A stretch of DNA of 64,000 nt from contig NC_057792.1 of assembly GCF_014905175.1 (NCBI RefSeq), forward strand, positions 2,294,001-2,358,000, read 5' to 3'. Shown here piece by piece: positions 42,201 through 52,011 of the stretch. The notes beneath the pieces are model-generated. The model was not told the origin of the DNA. It worked only from the letters and a program-made list of their open reading frames with translations, and ran no database searches. Position 1 is the stretch's first letter. The number at the start of each line of letters is the position of its first letter. Both the position numbers and the translations under genes were made by a program. Source of the DNA: Aphidius gifuensis. Its lineage: Eukaryota > Arthropoda > Insecta > Hymenoptera > Braconidae.

Positions 42201-43743
42201 ACTAAAGAATTTTGATATAATAATAAGACATATGCAAAATGAACTCTGACACATGAATATACATAAAAACAAGTTTAATATAATCATAATAATTCTTACT
42301 TTATATATCAAGTTTGCAATTAGATTTTATTCAATGGCAGCATAATGTCACGGTCGTTGAAAATACAATTGTCTATCAGCCTGGATATTCTCACGTAACT
42401 TATCGCACGCTCGGTTAAATCGACGCACCCATAATCATCATCAACATCATCACCATCATTATCACAAAGATAGCTACCAGTTACAAAAGAAAAATATGAA
42501 AATAAAAAAAAATTTCAACTGGTAGCGCAGTTCCACTCAAGTACTTCCTCATCAAATAAATAAAACGAACAACTTGATACAAAAAAATTTGATAATTTTA
42601 TTTTTCTATAACTTCCATGATCAGTACAGAAAATCTGTACATGATAAATTTAAATAAATAAATTGCAATTGTGTCAATGTATGTCACAACTTGTAAATAC
42701 TTGTTTACCTTCAATGACTTTAGTTGCATTTAAAAACGAAAAATATATTCAAGATTAAGATTAAAATATGTAGATAACAATAATGATTTAAAAAAATATA
42801 TAAATAATATTTTATATTTAAATTTAAAATGTTTCAGTACGGACAGTGGATGGGACAATCCATTCAGGCCAGATGGTGATTTATCACGTGAAGCTGATGA
42901 AATTGTTGAATTAATAAAAGGTGGTAAACCAATAACACCAACACCTGGACAAAATACACCACCATTACCTGGTTGTGATGATAAAAATAATGTTGATGAT
43001 ATTGATACAAGTAAAAATACAATAATCAATACATCTGGACGTATTACTAATGGAAATGGTACACAAAATATTAACGTCAATAAGCAGCCTATTAATGAGA
43101 AGGTGAAAATTAAAATAAAAACAAAAGTTACATTTCAATAAATAAAATCTTACAACAAATAATAATATTATTCAAGATACATTAATTTTACTTTGTGTTT
43201 TAATAAAATTAAAAATTATATTTAATATATTTATTATAAATAATAACATCAACAATAATTATTGATGAATAAAAAGGTGCAAAAAATTAATTTTATATAT
43301 TGCCATTTGAAATGAGAAAAAAAAATATATATATAATTTGTGATGTTTTTTTTTTTCTGTAATTTGGCTTACTAGTTGCTTGATTATTATTTTTAAAAAA
43401 TATAAAAGCTAATGATATTTATAATTTAATTTAAAATATTGTTTTTAGAGTTTTTTTTTTTTTGAGCTTTTTTTTTTAATTTTATTTTGGTGTATGAATT
43501 TTTGATTAATGAGCTTTTCAGAGCTTGATAATATTTTTAAACACTTCATAAACACTTGTTGGAATATTTTAAAAATTGGTTGACTAATTTATGATGTTTT
43601 TTTTGAATTAGGTTGGGCCTGCAACGAATGCAGCAACAGTGGAAGTTGGCAGAGTAATGTCACAAGGTCCAGGTGATGCATCGCTGGTCGAGCATGTGAC
43701 ACTCAAGAAAAAACCCAAGTGCAAATGTTGCGTACTTCAGTAA
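27255..43743 (+). CDS. Unrecognised protein with C-terminal CaaX box, long isoform
   Basis: Five exons with canonical splice sites join in frame: 27255-27718, 30765-30899, 37028-37216, 42838-43102, 43612-43743, giving 394 residues. Exon 1 begins after a poly-T acceptor and encodes an Asn/Thr-rich, probably disordered N-terminus. Exons 2-3 are better conserved in character (Pro-rich, with PVTPGVLLLDPILPPGVHLL). Exon 4 has D-S-G-W-D-N-P-F-R-P-D-G-D followed by an acidic helix-like D-E-I-V-E-L-I segment and TPTPGQ. The end is KKKPKCKCCVLQ, a basic stretch with two upstream cysteines and CVLQ as a CaaX box. This would suit prenylation plus palmitoylation and attachment to the inner plasma membrane (inference). 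Paralemmins share that style of C-terminus, but I see no paralemmin coiled coil and do not assign the family. There is no signal peptide or membrane span. Confidence 0.75.
27719..30764 (+). other. Intron of the CaaX gene
   Basis: A+T-rich intron between coding exons 1 and 2. It holds a perfect 15-base palindrome (28221-28235), a diverged direct repeat (about 29064-29115 and 29247-29300), a CT-rich tract (29485-29517) and a less A+T-rich island at about 29680-29930. No exon that keeps the reading phase was found. Confidence 0.6.
32593..32639 (+). repeat. GA microsatellite followed by AAT microsatellite
   Basis: About 27 bases of nearly pure GA dinucleotides, followed directly by (AAT) repeats. 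GA tracts of this kind are bound by GAGA factor in insects, so the tract could be part of the promoter-like island around it (inference). Confidence 0.9.
32734..32766 (+). other. Predicted G-quadruplex motif
   Basis: Four G runs (5, 4, 4 and 6 G) are separated by loops of 5, 5 and 4 bases: GGGGG-TTGGT-GGGG-TAAAT-GGGG-AGAA-GGGGGG. This fits the standard G3+N1-7 pattern comfortably. It lies on the coding strand of the CaaX gene's intron, so it would also be present in the pre-mRNA. Confidence 0.8.
34035..34145. promoter_or_regulatory. Intronic promoter/enhancer-like block with X-box-like and YY1/Pho-like motifs
   Basis: The block includes GTTGCTATGGTTAC (34053-34066), close to an RFX X-box. 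It overlaps CCGCCATCTTG (34067-34077), the reverse complement of the YY1/Pho core CAAGATGGCGG. AATCGATA near 34137 matches seven of eight bases of the DRE element. The density of promoter motifs suggests an alternative promoter or enhancer. No transcript start can be fixed. Confidence 0.35.
37296..37524 (+). repeat. Two-copy direct repeat of about 54 bp
   Basis: A segment starting CCACTCCCTACCCTCTTTTG occurs at 37296 and again at 37470, 174 bases apart. The copies extend through CAAAAATTCCCATTTTT with only a few differences. Between them a shorter unit, ACAAAAAAATTAAAAAC, is also doubled. This is a local duplication in an intron. Confidence 0.85.
37546..37570 (+). repeat. TCGTA pentanucleotide microsatellite
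   Basis: Four perfect TCGTA units at 37546, 37551, 37556 and 37561, followed by TCGTG. It is CG-containing in an A+T-rich intron. Confidence 0.9.
40871..43743 (+). CDS. Unrecognised CaaX protein, predicted short isoform from an alternative first exon
   Basis: The exon at 40871-40947 opens with ATG after an in-frame stop and encodes MTTNHGGHVYYVIKVPKEGE followed by ENNDE. It ends in phase 2 at a GTAAAA donor. This is exactly the phase with which exon 3 of the long form enters exon 42838-43102. Joined to 42838-43102 and 43612-43743 it gives 157 residues. They carry the same D-N-P-F-R-P motif and CaaX end but a different N-terminus, without the disordered region. The phase match, clean start and plausible protein make an alternative promoter likely, but this rests on sequence alone and has no transcript evidence. 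Confidence 0.55.
40948..42837 (+). other. Intron of the CaaX gene
   Basis: A+T-rich. It has one less A+T-rich patch at about 41150-41270 and another at about 42340-42470. No exon that fits the gene's phase was found. Confidence 0.6.
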
Positions 43744-46703
43744 CCGAAGTAATAGTAAAAAAACAAAAAAAAAAAATTATATAAACAAACATAAATGTTG
43801 AAACAATAAAATAAAAATTATCAAATTCAATTTTACCCTATTAAAAATAATATATCTCTCTAAAGAAAAAATTTAAAAAAGCATTCATTGTAAAAATAAA
43901 AAAAATAATCTACAGTTTAAAAATAGAAAAAAAAAAAGGTGCATAAATACATTTACCACAATTTGACTGAATAAAAAAAATCGTGGTTAAAGTAAATTGA
44001 AAAAGAAATTATTAATAATTGGGGTAAAATAAGAAAAACGAAATAAAAAAAATTTGATTGTGAAAAATAATAATTATGGACCACCAAGAAAGTCCCAAGA
44101 CCTTTTTAAGTGATATATAATAATTGATATAAATTTACGCAATTATTAAGCATGAATTAATGACGAAGAAAAAAAAAAAAAATAAAGAGATAATGACGAA
44201 TACAAAAATTAAAAAAAAGAAAAATTATAAATATATATTATTATATATATAAACATTATAATATTAAAATATATTGTAGATAAAAAATGGTAGCTATATA
44301 TGCTTTTACTATTGTGGTTATTTATCATTAATATTAATCGTCGAAAAAAAAATGTTTAAATTTGCAAAAGATAAATTAAAATAGAGTACAGACAATTTCG
44401 AAAATTAAATATTGATTGGTAATAAATTGATGAAAAAAAAAAAACAAGACAAATTAATTATAAAAAAAATAATTCAATAAATTATGAAAAATTATATTTG
44501 TGAAATTAATAATTCCATAATGAATATGTAAAAAAAAAAAATGAATAAAATTGAAAAGGCACGAGTAAAGATTCAGGATTTATTAGAGAAATAAATTTTT
44601 AAAAAATGATAATTGCAATTGTAAATATATATAAAAAAAATGATAAATAATTGTGCTGGTGAAAAGTAAAAATAATATATTTGAAGAAAAAATATCATCA
44701 AGTCAATAATTATTGTTTTTAATATCCATAATTATGTGAAATAAATAGAGACGATGATAAACTTGCTGCCAGTGCACAAAATGATTTTTTTTTAAAAAAC
44801 TATTTATTTTTAAATTTATATTTTTTAAATGAAATATGTCTTGTCGTAGATTTTTATTTTCTTTTATTATTTTGAGAGTTTAGTAATTTTTTTATTGTAA
44901 CATTTTAGATAGTCTCTACATCGTGATAAGTTATTTATATGAATTTAAAGAAAATCATTGATGGACAAGATGATTATTATGGAGAGCTGTGTATGTATGT
45001 TAACACAAGATATTTGTTTTTAAAAATTATTTAAGGATAAATAAAAGTTAAGAAAAATATAAATTGTACCATAATGATATTTATAAGTATAATAATAAAA
45101 AAAAAAAAAAACTGATTATCCTGAATGTTTACTTGTTTCCAGTGTCAAATTTAATAATGAAAATAATATAAATTATAAATCATGATCAATTTAATTTTCG
45201 TTGATCAATTGGCAAATTGAAGCTGAATATTGAAAAAAAAAAAGATATTTTTTAGATAAAAAATTAATTACAATAAATATTTAAACAAATTGGCTTGATA
45301 AAATTTTTTTTTTTAATATCGCAAGACTGTATGTGTATACCATAATTGAACTGCAAAAAAAAAAAAGCAGAAATAGTAGGAAAAAAAATATAAAGAAAAG
45401 TAAATAAATGTAATTTTCAAATTTTCTATTAAACACCCTAAAAAAAATTTCCCAAATTAAAATTAATAAACAAAATATACAGATTTTAAATTACTAATGA
45501 AAAATTTTTAATAAATAATACATTAAATTATATAAATTAAAAAAATCAATCCACTTTTTTGTTGTGTCAAACGAAAATTATAAAAAAATGTAAAAAATGA
45601 AAAAATATCAGTGGCTTTTGCTTTAATTCATTAAAAATAAATTGAAAAAAAAAAAAAAGTTATTCTTCTCAATAAAACTGGGTTTTTTATTTACTACTAT
45701 TTTTAAGAAATAAAAAACAACAATAAATAAATTACCAAAAAATAGTTGAATAAATAAATTTAAAAAAAGTTCGATTTTTCATTTAAATATAAATCATATT
45801 GTGATTGAATTTTTACCAACAAAAATTATTAATATTTTCATTTAAATCACAATAAAAACCCTATCATATTTGCACATAAAAAATGAAAAAAAAATGAAAT
45901 TCTATTGATGTCTGTTTCATCGAAAAAAAAAATAAATTGACTCTCGAGCTTTCAGATAATAAACAAACATTAAATGTCTTGTTAAAAATAGATAAATAAA
46001 TAAATGAATATAAAAAAAAAAGTATAAAAATAATGAATAATATTGAATTGAGTATATTTCATCAAATAAATTAATTACTTTCAGTATATAATTTGTTTAA
46101 ATAACAATATTATTGGTATAAGTTGGTGAAATCATTAAAACTATCACTGGTCATTAATTGATTGCGTAAATAATCGTGATTCATAAATACTTTCTTGCTT
46201 CTGTTGCTGCAGAATAATCGTGACTTGTTTTATTCTTCAATGCACTATTCAACAGCAACAACATCACAAGTAATAAAAAATAAAAATGAATTAATGAAAA
46301 TAATAAATCAATCTTTGACCACAATTTTTAATTAAGATATTTCAATTATTAAATTTGTAATAAATGATAAATATTGTACATAATGAAAAAAAAAAAATCA
46401 AATCCTATCATACTTTTGATTTAAAAAAAAAATAAAAAATTAATATAATAATAATTCAATTTTTTGCTGATAATTTATCATTATTTAATCCAATTTTTAA
46501 ATAATATAATGTACATTTATTTGATTGAATTTTATTTAATATTTTATTTGTTCAATTATTTTATTATTATTCATTTGAGTAAATAATTAACTGCGTAATA
46601 GTTATTCAAACAATTTGAAAGTTAAAATGTTTAATTAAATTAAATTTGCTGTTTAATTTTTTTTTATCTTTCATTTAAACTAATAAATAATATTATTTGA
46701 TTT

Positions 46704-46762
46704 TTCATATAGATATTATTTTTTTATTTTTGATTTATTTTGTAAGAAATATCTATATGAAA
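46704..46762. repeat. 15-bp perfect inverted repeat
   Basis: TTTCATATAGATATT at 46704-46718 and its exact reverse complement at 46748-46762 are separated by 29 bases. They could form a hairpin in DNA or RNA. There is no sign of a mobile-element coding region between or around the arms. Confidence 0.8.
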
Positions 46763-47370
46763 TTTTTTTATATTTATGCGAGAAAGATGAGGTCGTTCCC
46801 GCGGTTACTATAGAAGCTACTGTTGAATAAATGAGAATGTGGGTTCGGTTTAATATAAACCTTGGTTCCAAGACTTTTTTCCAAATGTCAACCAATACAA
46901 TTTCTCATATACAATTCATTCAATATAGGACATTAATTTAAAAGTAAATATATAAAAATAACAAATGTTGTTAAAAGTAAAATGTATTTAATAAGTTCAA
47001 GAGATCATATTATGAATAGCAAAGTGTCAATTTTTATTTACCCATCAAGCAATATATTGATTGTTAAAGTTATCCCTATAATATTATTATTATTTTTTTT
47101 TTTGTTTTATAAACAATCTTTGTAAAATGTATATGAATAAAAAAATATATATTTTATACTCGTGACGACAGGTTTGGCCTTTTGACGATCCTCTGTGGAG
47201 ACAATAAATTCATGACTTGGACAAGCTACTTTTGCCGATTGGAATGAGCTGAATATATGCTTATTCTATCAAAATAATAATCATTCGATGACATTTTTGT
47301 CATTTTTAAATACAATGAAAAAAAAGAAAAAAAATATTATTCTTCTTGTTTTTAAATTTTTAAAATACTT

Positions 47371-47480
47371 TTTCGAAATAATTTCGAATTAATTTTTCGA
47401 AATAATTTCTAATTGATTTTTCGAAATAATTTCGAATTGATTTTTCGAAATAATTTCCAACAGATTTTTCTAAATTATTT
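47371..47480 (+). repeat. 24-bp tandem repeat, about five copies
   Basis: The unit TTTCGAAATAATTTCGAATT plus four bases recurs every 24 bases at 47371, 47395, 47419 and 47443, with a decayed copy at 47467. Because 24 is a multiple of three, an open frame of eight-residue repeats runs through it. I regard that frame as non-coding. Confidence 0.85.
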
Positions 47481-48032
47481 TCCAAAATATCTTTCTAAAA
47501 ATATGAAATACATTTCTTCTTTTTATAAACAATTAAAAATAATTATTTATATTTTATCTTTATATTTTTTTAAAATCGAAATAAACAATATCGATGTCAT
47601 CTCAATCGAAAATAAGCAATATTTCCTTACATGGGATTAAATTGTCCAACCTTGATGATATTTATTAAATTTCATAAAATAAAATAATTTTTAATCTATA
47701 TAAATCATCGAGGAAGTGTAATTTATATTTTTAATGACAGTCAAGTACAACTAAGTAAGCTTAACCATATAAAATATAAAAAAAAATTAAAAGTCAAATT
47801 ATTTATAGCTAAACAATAACAAGGTGAATATAAAAAAAAAAATAATAAAAAACAAAGGTCTTTAAGATGATCCGGATCTCATTGGAGACCTAAGAAAGGA
47901 GAACGTCTTTATGAAAACCCTTTCGTTGGCAGATTTTATGTTGCCATCAAGTAGGGGAATAGTAAATAAAAAATTCAATTGATTTTTATATTTTTTTTTT
48001 TTCATTATTTTTGCACAATCATAGGTGAATCC

Positions 48033-48068
48033 TATATAAACACGAGATTCTCACATACTCCCAAGTCA
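48033..48068 (+). promoter_or_regulatory. TATA box and initiator of the cuticular-like gene
   Basis: TATATAAA at 48033-48040 is followed about 30 bases later by an initiator-like GTCACA (A at 48068). This leaves a 5' UTR of about 100 nt before the ATG at 48170. TATA-containing promoters are usual for stage-specific cuticle genes. Confidence 0.55.
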
Positions 48069-48169
48069 CAACCAATCGAGATTTACACTTGTGCATTTGT
48101 ATCTTCATCAATTTGCAATGATATCATAAATATTATTAAATAATTTTATTAAGTGATCAAATAATTATC

Positions 48170-49203
48170 ATGGATAATCGTAAAATAGCAACAAGTTCAT
48201 TGGTACATAAATAAATTATTATTAAATTATTTATAATAAAATGTATTTATAAAAAAAAAAAAAAAAAACTGTGGGAAAGTTTCTATCTATTGATGCAATT
48301 TATCTTGAATAAATAGAAACCCTAATTTTTATTTTATTGCATCAATGATAAATGAAAGAGAAAAAAAAAATTTTTGCAATAAATTATAAATTCAATTGGG
48401 TTGTATAATTATTTTACTTATCAACTAAATCAATGATCATAATCTTGGATGCAATTTTTTGTAATTTAAAAGTTCAACTATATATGTTTAATTTTTTTAC
48501 AGGTTTTATTTTTTTTGTTGAATATTTGTTATGGAGATAAATTAACAGTTGGTCAAAGAGCACCATTGGATGCATTGAGTTCTGGTGGATTATTATTAGC
48601 AGCACCATTAGTTGGAAATGGTGCTGCTGATGTTGGAAGAAGATCAGATGTTGGAAGAAGTGGTGGAGCACCAAAGCCACCACCACCACCAAAACAAAAT
48701 AATCCAACTCCTCAAGTACAACCAAAAGAGGATGGTGTTACAAGAGAAGAAACTGAAGAATTAAAAGAAATTGATGGACATCTTGTTCGTGTTGTTAAAG
48801 GAAGTCTTGGTTATGATAGTCCAGAAGGACTTCCTGTTTCAATCAAGTAAACTTGAAACTAAATTAACTGATATATATCAACGTTAAATAATAAATATTA
48901 ATTTGTATTTTTTATTTTTCTAGATACACTGCTGATGAAAATGGCAATCGAGCTAGTTTTACAATTGGAAAACCAGGTGGGGGAGGTGGACCAAAAGCAG
49001 GTGGTGCCTCAGGAAGTGGTGGAGGAGGTAAATCAACTTCTAACGGAGGAAAAAATAATAATGGTGGTGGAGGTGGAGGTGGAGGTGGTACTGGAGGCAC
49101 TGGTGGAGGAGGAAAAAAAACTGGTGGTAGTGGAAATGGTCCAAGTACTTATCTACCTCCAAAAATGATGAAAGTTGATAATAAATATCTACCACCAAGT
49201 TAA
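48170..49203 (+). CDS. Secreted cuticular-like protein with R&R-type (chitin-binding) core and Gly-rich tail
   Basis: Exons 48170-48202, 48503-48846 and 48924-49203 join in frame to about 218 residues. The first exon plus the start of the second gives a signal peptide (MDNRKIATSSL then VLFFLLNICYG), with probable cleavage after the G. The middle contains E-I-D-G-H-L-V-R-V-V-K-G and S-P-E-G-L-P-V-S-I-K-Y-T-A-D-E-N-G, which matches the end of the Rebers-Riddiford consensus (Y-x-A-D-E-N-G), so chitin binding in cuticle is likely. A Pro-rich stretch (PKPPPPPK) precedes it. A long run of Gly with Ser/Thr/Lys follows, ending YLPPS. The Gly-rich tail is unusual in length for RR-1 proteins. It converges on the hydrolase gene, whose stop is at 49319; the two 3' ends are about 115 bp apart and probably overlap. 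Confidence 0.75.
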
Positions 49204-49249
49204 ATATAAAAATATCAAAAGAAAACATATATATTTAAATCAAAGTTGC

Positions 49250-49255
49250 TTTATT
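49250..49255 (-). terminator. Polyadenylation signal of the hydroxyisourate hydrolase gene
   Basis: AATAAA on the minus strand, about 64 bases after the stop codon. It lies just beyond the stop of the convergent cuticular gene, so the two transcripts probably overlap at their ends. Confidence 0.6.
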
Positions 49256-49318
49256 GATATTAATATATTCACAAATATATCATAAAAAATATACAATACA
49301 ATTTTTAATTTTTCAATT

Positions 49319-49727
49319 TCATGTACCACGATAAGTTGTATAACCAAATGGATTTAAAAGTAGTGGAATATGATAATTTTCATTTGGATTATTTATGTCA
49401 AATATAATTTCAATTGTTGAATAAAATGATGATGTATTGGTTGATAAAAAATAATCATCAACATTATAAATTAATTTATATTTTCCTTGTGTTAACAAAA
49501 TTCCTTCTTTAATTAAATTTTCACAACGACCAGTTGCACTTGTTTTGCTATAAATTAATTATAAAATTAAAAAAATAAACTCCAATTTTAAATTTAAATA
49601 GTATTTACCAATTTCCAATATTTGTCCATTTATTTTCTGTATATTTTTCAAGTTTAACTTGTAAATTTGATACAGGAGAACCTCTTGATGTATCCAACAC
49701 ATGAGTCGATAGGTGTGGTTGATTCAT
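49319..49727 (-). CDS. 5-hydroxyisourate hydrolase (transthyretin-like family)
   Basis: Catalyses hydrolysis of 5-hydroxyisourate, the product of urate oxidase, to OHCU in urate breakdown. Two exons, complement(49319-49547, 49609-49727), give 115 residues, the typical length. The family's signature residues are all visible: His9 in STHVLDT, Arg47 in ATGRC, His99 in NYHIPLL and the C-terminal Y-R-G-T (residues 112-115; YRGS/T is the family end). The single intron falls in the codon for Cys40 in phase 2. No signal peptide and no peroxisomal C-terminal tripeptide are seen. A TATA box and TCAGT initiator lie just upstream. The gene lies about 340 bp downstream, on the same strand, of a gene carrying a second copy of this domain. 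It appears intact. Confidence 0.92.
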
Positions 49728-49749
49728 CTTACTCGAAATAAATTTTTAT

Positions 49750-49783
49750 ACTGACGATATTTCGTTTTTTCCACGCTTATATC
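49750..49783 (-). promoter_or_regulatory. TATA box and TCAGT initiator of the hydroxyisourate hydrolase gene
   Basis: Read on the minus strand, GATATAAG (49783-49776) is followed about 27 bases later by the arthropod initiator TCAGT (49754-49750). This gives a 5' UTR of only about 25 nt before the ATG at 49727. The spacing fits a core promoter well. Confidence 0.65.
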
Positions 49784-49989
49784 ACAAGTCACAGGTCAAC
49801 ATGATAAAATATGATTAAATAAGATAACAAAAAAATAGAATTTAAGTATTTATTTATCAATGAATTATTTATTTTTACAAAAATACTTAAATATTTAAAG
49901 AATTATTTTAATTTACAATAGCATTTTTATACTAATAATTAAATGTAATTACTAATCAGTTAGAATAATAAAAACAAAAAGCAAAAGAA

Positions 49990-49995
49990 TTTATT
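49990..49995 (-). terminator. Polyadenylation signal of the zinc-finger/hydrolase fusion gene
   Basis: AATAAA on the minus strand, about 73 bases after the stop codon at 50068. It lies well before the promoter of the next gene, which supports two separate transcription units. Confidence 0.55.
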
Positions 49996-50067
49996 TCTCA
50001 AAATTAATCTATCATATAATAAACACTATTAATTTAACTGACAAAAAATAAACAAAATATGTTTAAA

Positions 50068-52011
50068 TTATCTGCTATTTCCTCTGCAAGTTGAATATCC
50101 AAATGGACTAACAGACAATTCTAAATGATAATTACTATTTGGATTTTTAACATCAACTACAATTTCAACAAATGGATACAATGTTTCAACTCTTTTAGCT
50201 GAAAAATATTTTTCAGTATCAAATTGTAGTTTATAACGTCCAGCAGATGGTTTTATTGTTTTTCCAATATCTATGCAGTTACCACTTGCTGTTGTTATAC
50301 TGTAAATTAAAAAATAAATAAATAAATAAATAAGCAATATATAATCAAAAAATAAAATACTAATAATAAGCTACCTTTCATTGACAAAACTCCAACGTCC
50401 ATCAGTTAATTTGTACAAACAAATACGCATACTATTTGCTGGAATACCTTTGCTTGTGTCAACAACATGAGTTGTTAAAAATTCAATAGTATTTCCAATA
50501 TCATTATTTCTTTTAATAGTATTAATTTGTTTTGTTAATATTTTACTTGACGAAGAACTAACTGGTGTTGTGACAAATATTGGTTTATTAACTTTTGGTG
50601 CAATTGGACGTAAACAACCTGTTTTTGATGAAGCTGGTAATGTTATTGATGTTATATTATTTTTATTAATTGCATTTGCTAATAACAATTGTGTATTTGG
50701 TGCCAATTGTCCAGATGGAAAATTATATGTTTTTCCATTAAATGAAAATCGTTGAAATTGCATACCACCTTTTGTTTTTGTTAATATTTTTTTAATTACT
50801 TTTGTATCAATTTTTTTATCATTATTTGTTGATTTTTTATTATCTTGATTTGTTTTATTTGTAATAGAATTGTTATCATCACTTGATTTAACTGGTGATG
50901 ATGTTGATACTGTTGTTTCATTGGTAACATTATGATCAGATAAAATTGTTGTATTTTCATCATTTAATAATGTTGTATTATCATCAATATCATGGTCAAT
51001 AACAGCATGAATATTGTCACTTATTTCTTCATCATTATCAGTAATACCATGTACATCTGCCATTGCCTGTGCCAATGTATCAGTATGTATAATTTCTGTT
51101 TTAATTTTTGATTTATCAATCATTATCTTATCATTATTATCATCATTATTATTATCATCATCTTCTGATTCAACACGTAATACACAAGAATCAGAATTTT
51201 CATCATTTTCATCATGTATTTCTAATTGCATGTCATCAATATTTTGGGAATCATCATTATTTTGTGTACCATCATCTTCGTCATCATCATCAAGAATATC
51301 AATACCACCATCAACATCCATGTCACCATCATCTTCATCATCTAATCTTTCTTCATCAAAAACAAGTTCATCTGTTTCTGCTACTTCTTCTTCTTCCTCA
51401 TCACCAGACATACTTCTTTTTAATGTACCCAAGTCAACTTCTTCAATTAACATCATTGGATTTTCAGTTTTAATTGTTCTTGCTTTTGCTTTTAATTTTC
51501 TTTTCTTTAAATTTTCAGCATGTAATAATGTTGCACGTGTATGTTTCAATGTGCATGTATGTTTTAATAATGATAAACGATGAGCATGAAGATTTTTATC
51601 ACAATATTTACATAGAGCACGAGTTGGTTCATTTTCTACTGATGTTAACCATCCTGAAAATTAAAATATATAAATATTTTATTAATTAACAATATATATT
51701 AACAATTAAAATTACAGCTTCTATCAATCAAACAATTGATAACTTATGATATTATTTTCAAAGGTTAAAATTTCAAAAGTAATCAAGTGTTGATGTTTTT
51801 TTTTTTTTTGTAAATATGTGTCAATTGTTTTCTTACCTTTAAATTCGGGACTTTCTTCCCACTCTTTTCTATAACGTTGAGTGTAAACTCTTGTTTTAGC
51901 ATGGCTTATTTTACCAGTTGGTGTTAATTTTTGTGGTGTATATATTTCACCAGCTATCATTGTGCTACCATCAATAATAATATCTTGTATTTCTGTTTCC
52001 ATTTTTATCAT
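50068..52011 (-). CDS. BED-like zinc-finger / acidic protein fused to a degenerate 5-hydroxyisourate-hydrolase (TTR-like) domain
   Basis: Exons complement(50068-50299, 50375-51653, 51837-52011) join in frame to 561 residues from the Met at 52011 (a second Met at 52002 is an alternative). Residues 47-98 (YRKEWEESPEFKGWL, then C73-K-Y-C76, H90 and H96) form a BED-like C2H2 finger of a kind common in insects. A basic KKRKLKAKAR (108-117) is a likely nuclear signal. Residues of about 120-330 are acidic and Asp/Asn/Glu-rich, probably disordered. About 340-440 is Ser/Thr/Lys-rich. Residues 450-561 are a full-length hydroxyisourate-hydrolase fold: TTHVVDT with His454, then ASGNC with Asn492 where the enzyme has Arg, His543 in NYH, and an altered end C-R-G-N-S-R instead of Y-R-G-S/T. 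The finger, acidic region and first third of the TTR-like domain share one uninterrupted exon, so the fusion is not a gene-model artefact. It is probably non-catalytic; the role is unknown. Confidence 0.85.

Larger units (their letters stand above)
43744..48030 (+). other. 3' UTR of the CaaX gene and intergenic DNA
   Basis: Extremely A-rich after the stop codon, with many possible AATAAA signals (for example near 43805), so the 3' end cannot be fixed. Small less A+T-rich islands lie at about 46790-46870, 47160-47260 and 47870-47950. A 15-bp inverted repeat (46704-46762) and a 24-bp tandem repeat (47371-47480) are listed separately. No gene was found. Confidence 0.5.

Noticed and set aside
42420..42535. 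GGTAGC/CGCAG fragments suggesting a tRNA
   Set aside because: No cloverleaf with a proper B box (GGTTCRANNCC) or acceptor stem could be folded. No tRNA was recognised anywhere in the window.
48912..49100. Pro-rich minus-strand frame
   Set aside because: Antisense of the poly-Gly region of the cuticular-like gene, where GGN codons read as NCC.
51014..51583. 189-residue open frame on the plus strand, rich in Ser
   Set aside because: It is the antisense of the acidic exon of the fusion gene. Runs of Asp/Glu codons read backwards give Ser/Phe-rich frames. It has no splice context of its own.
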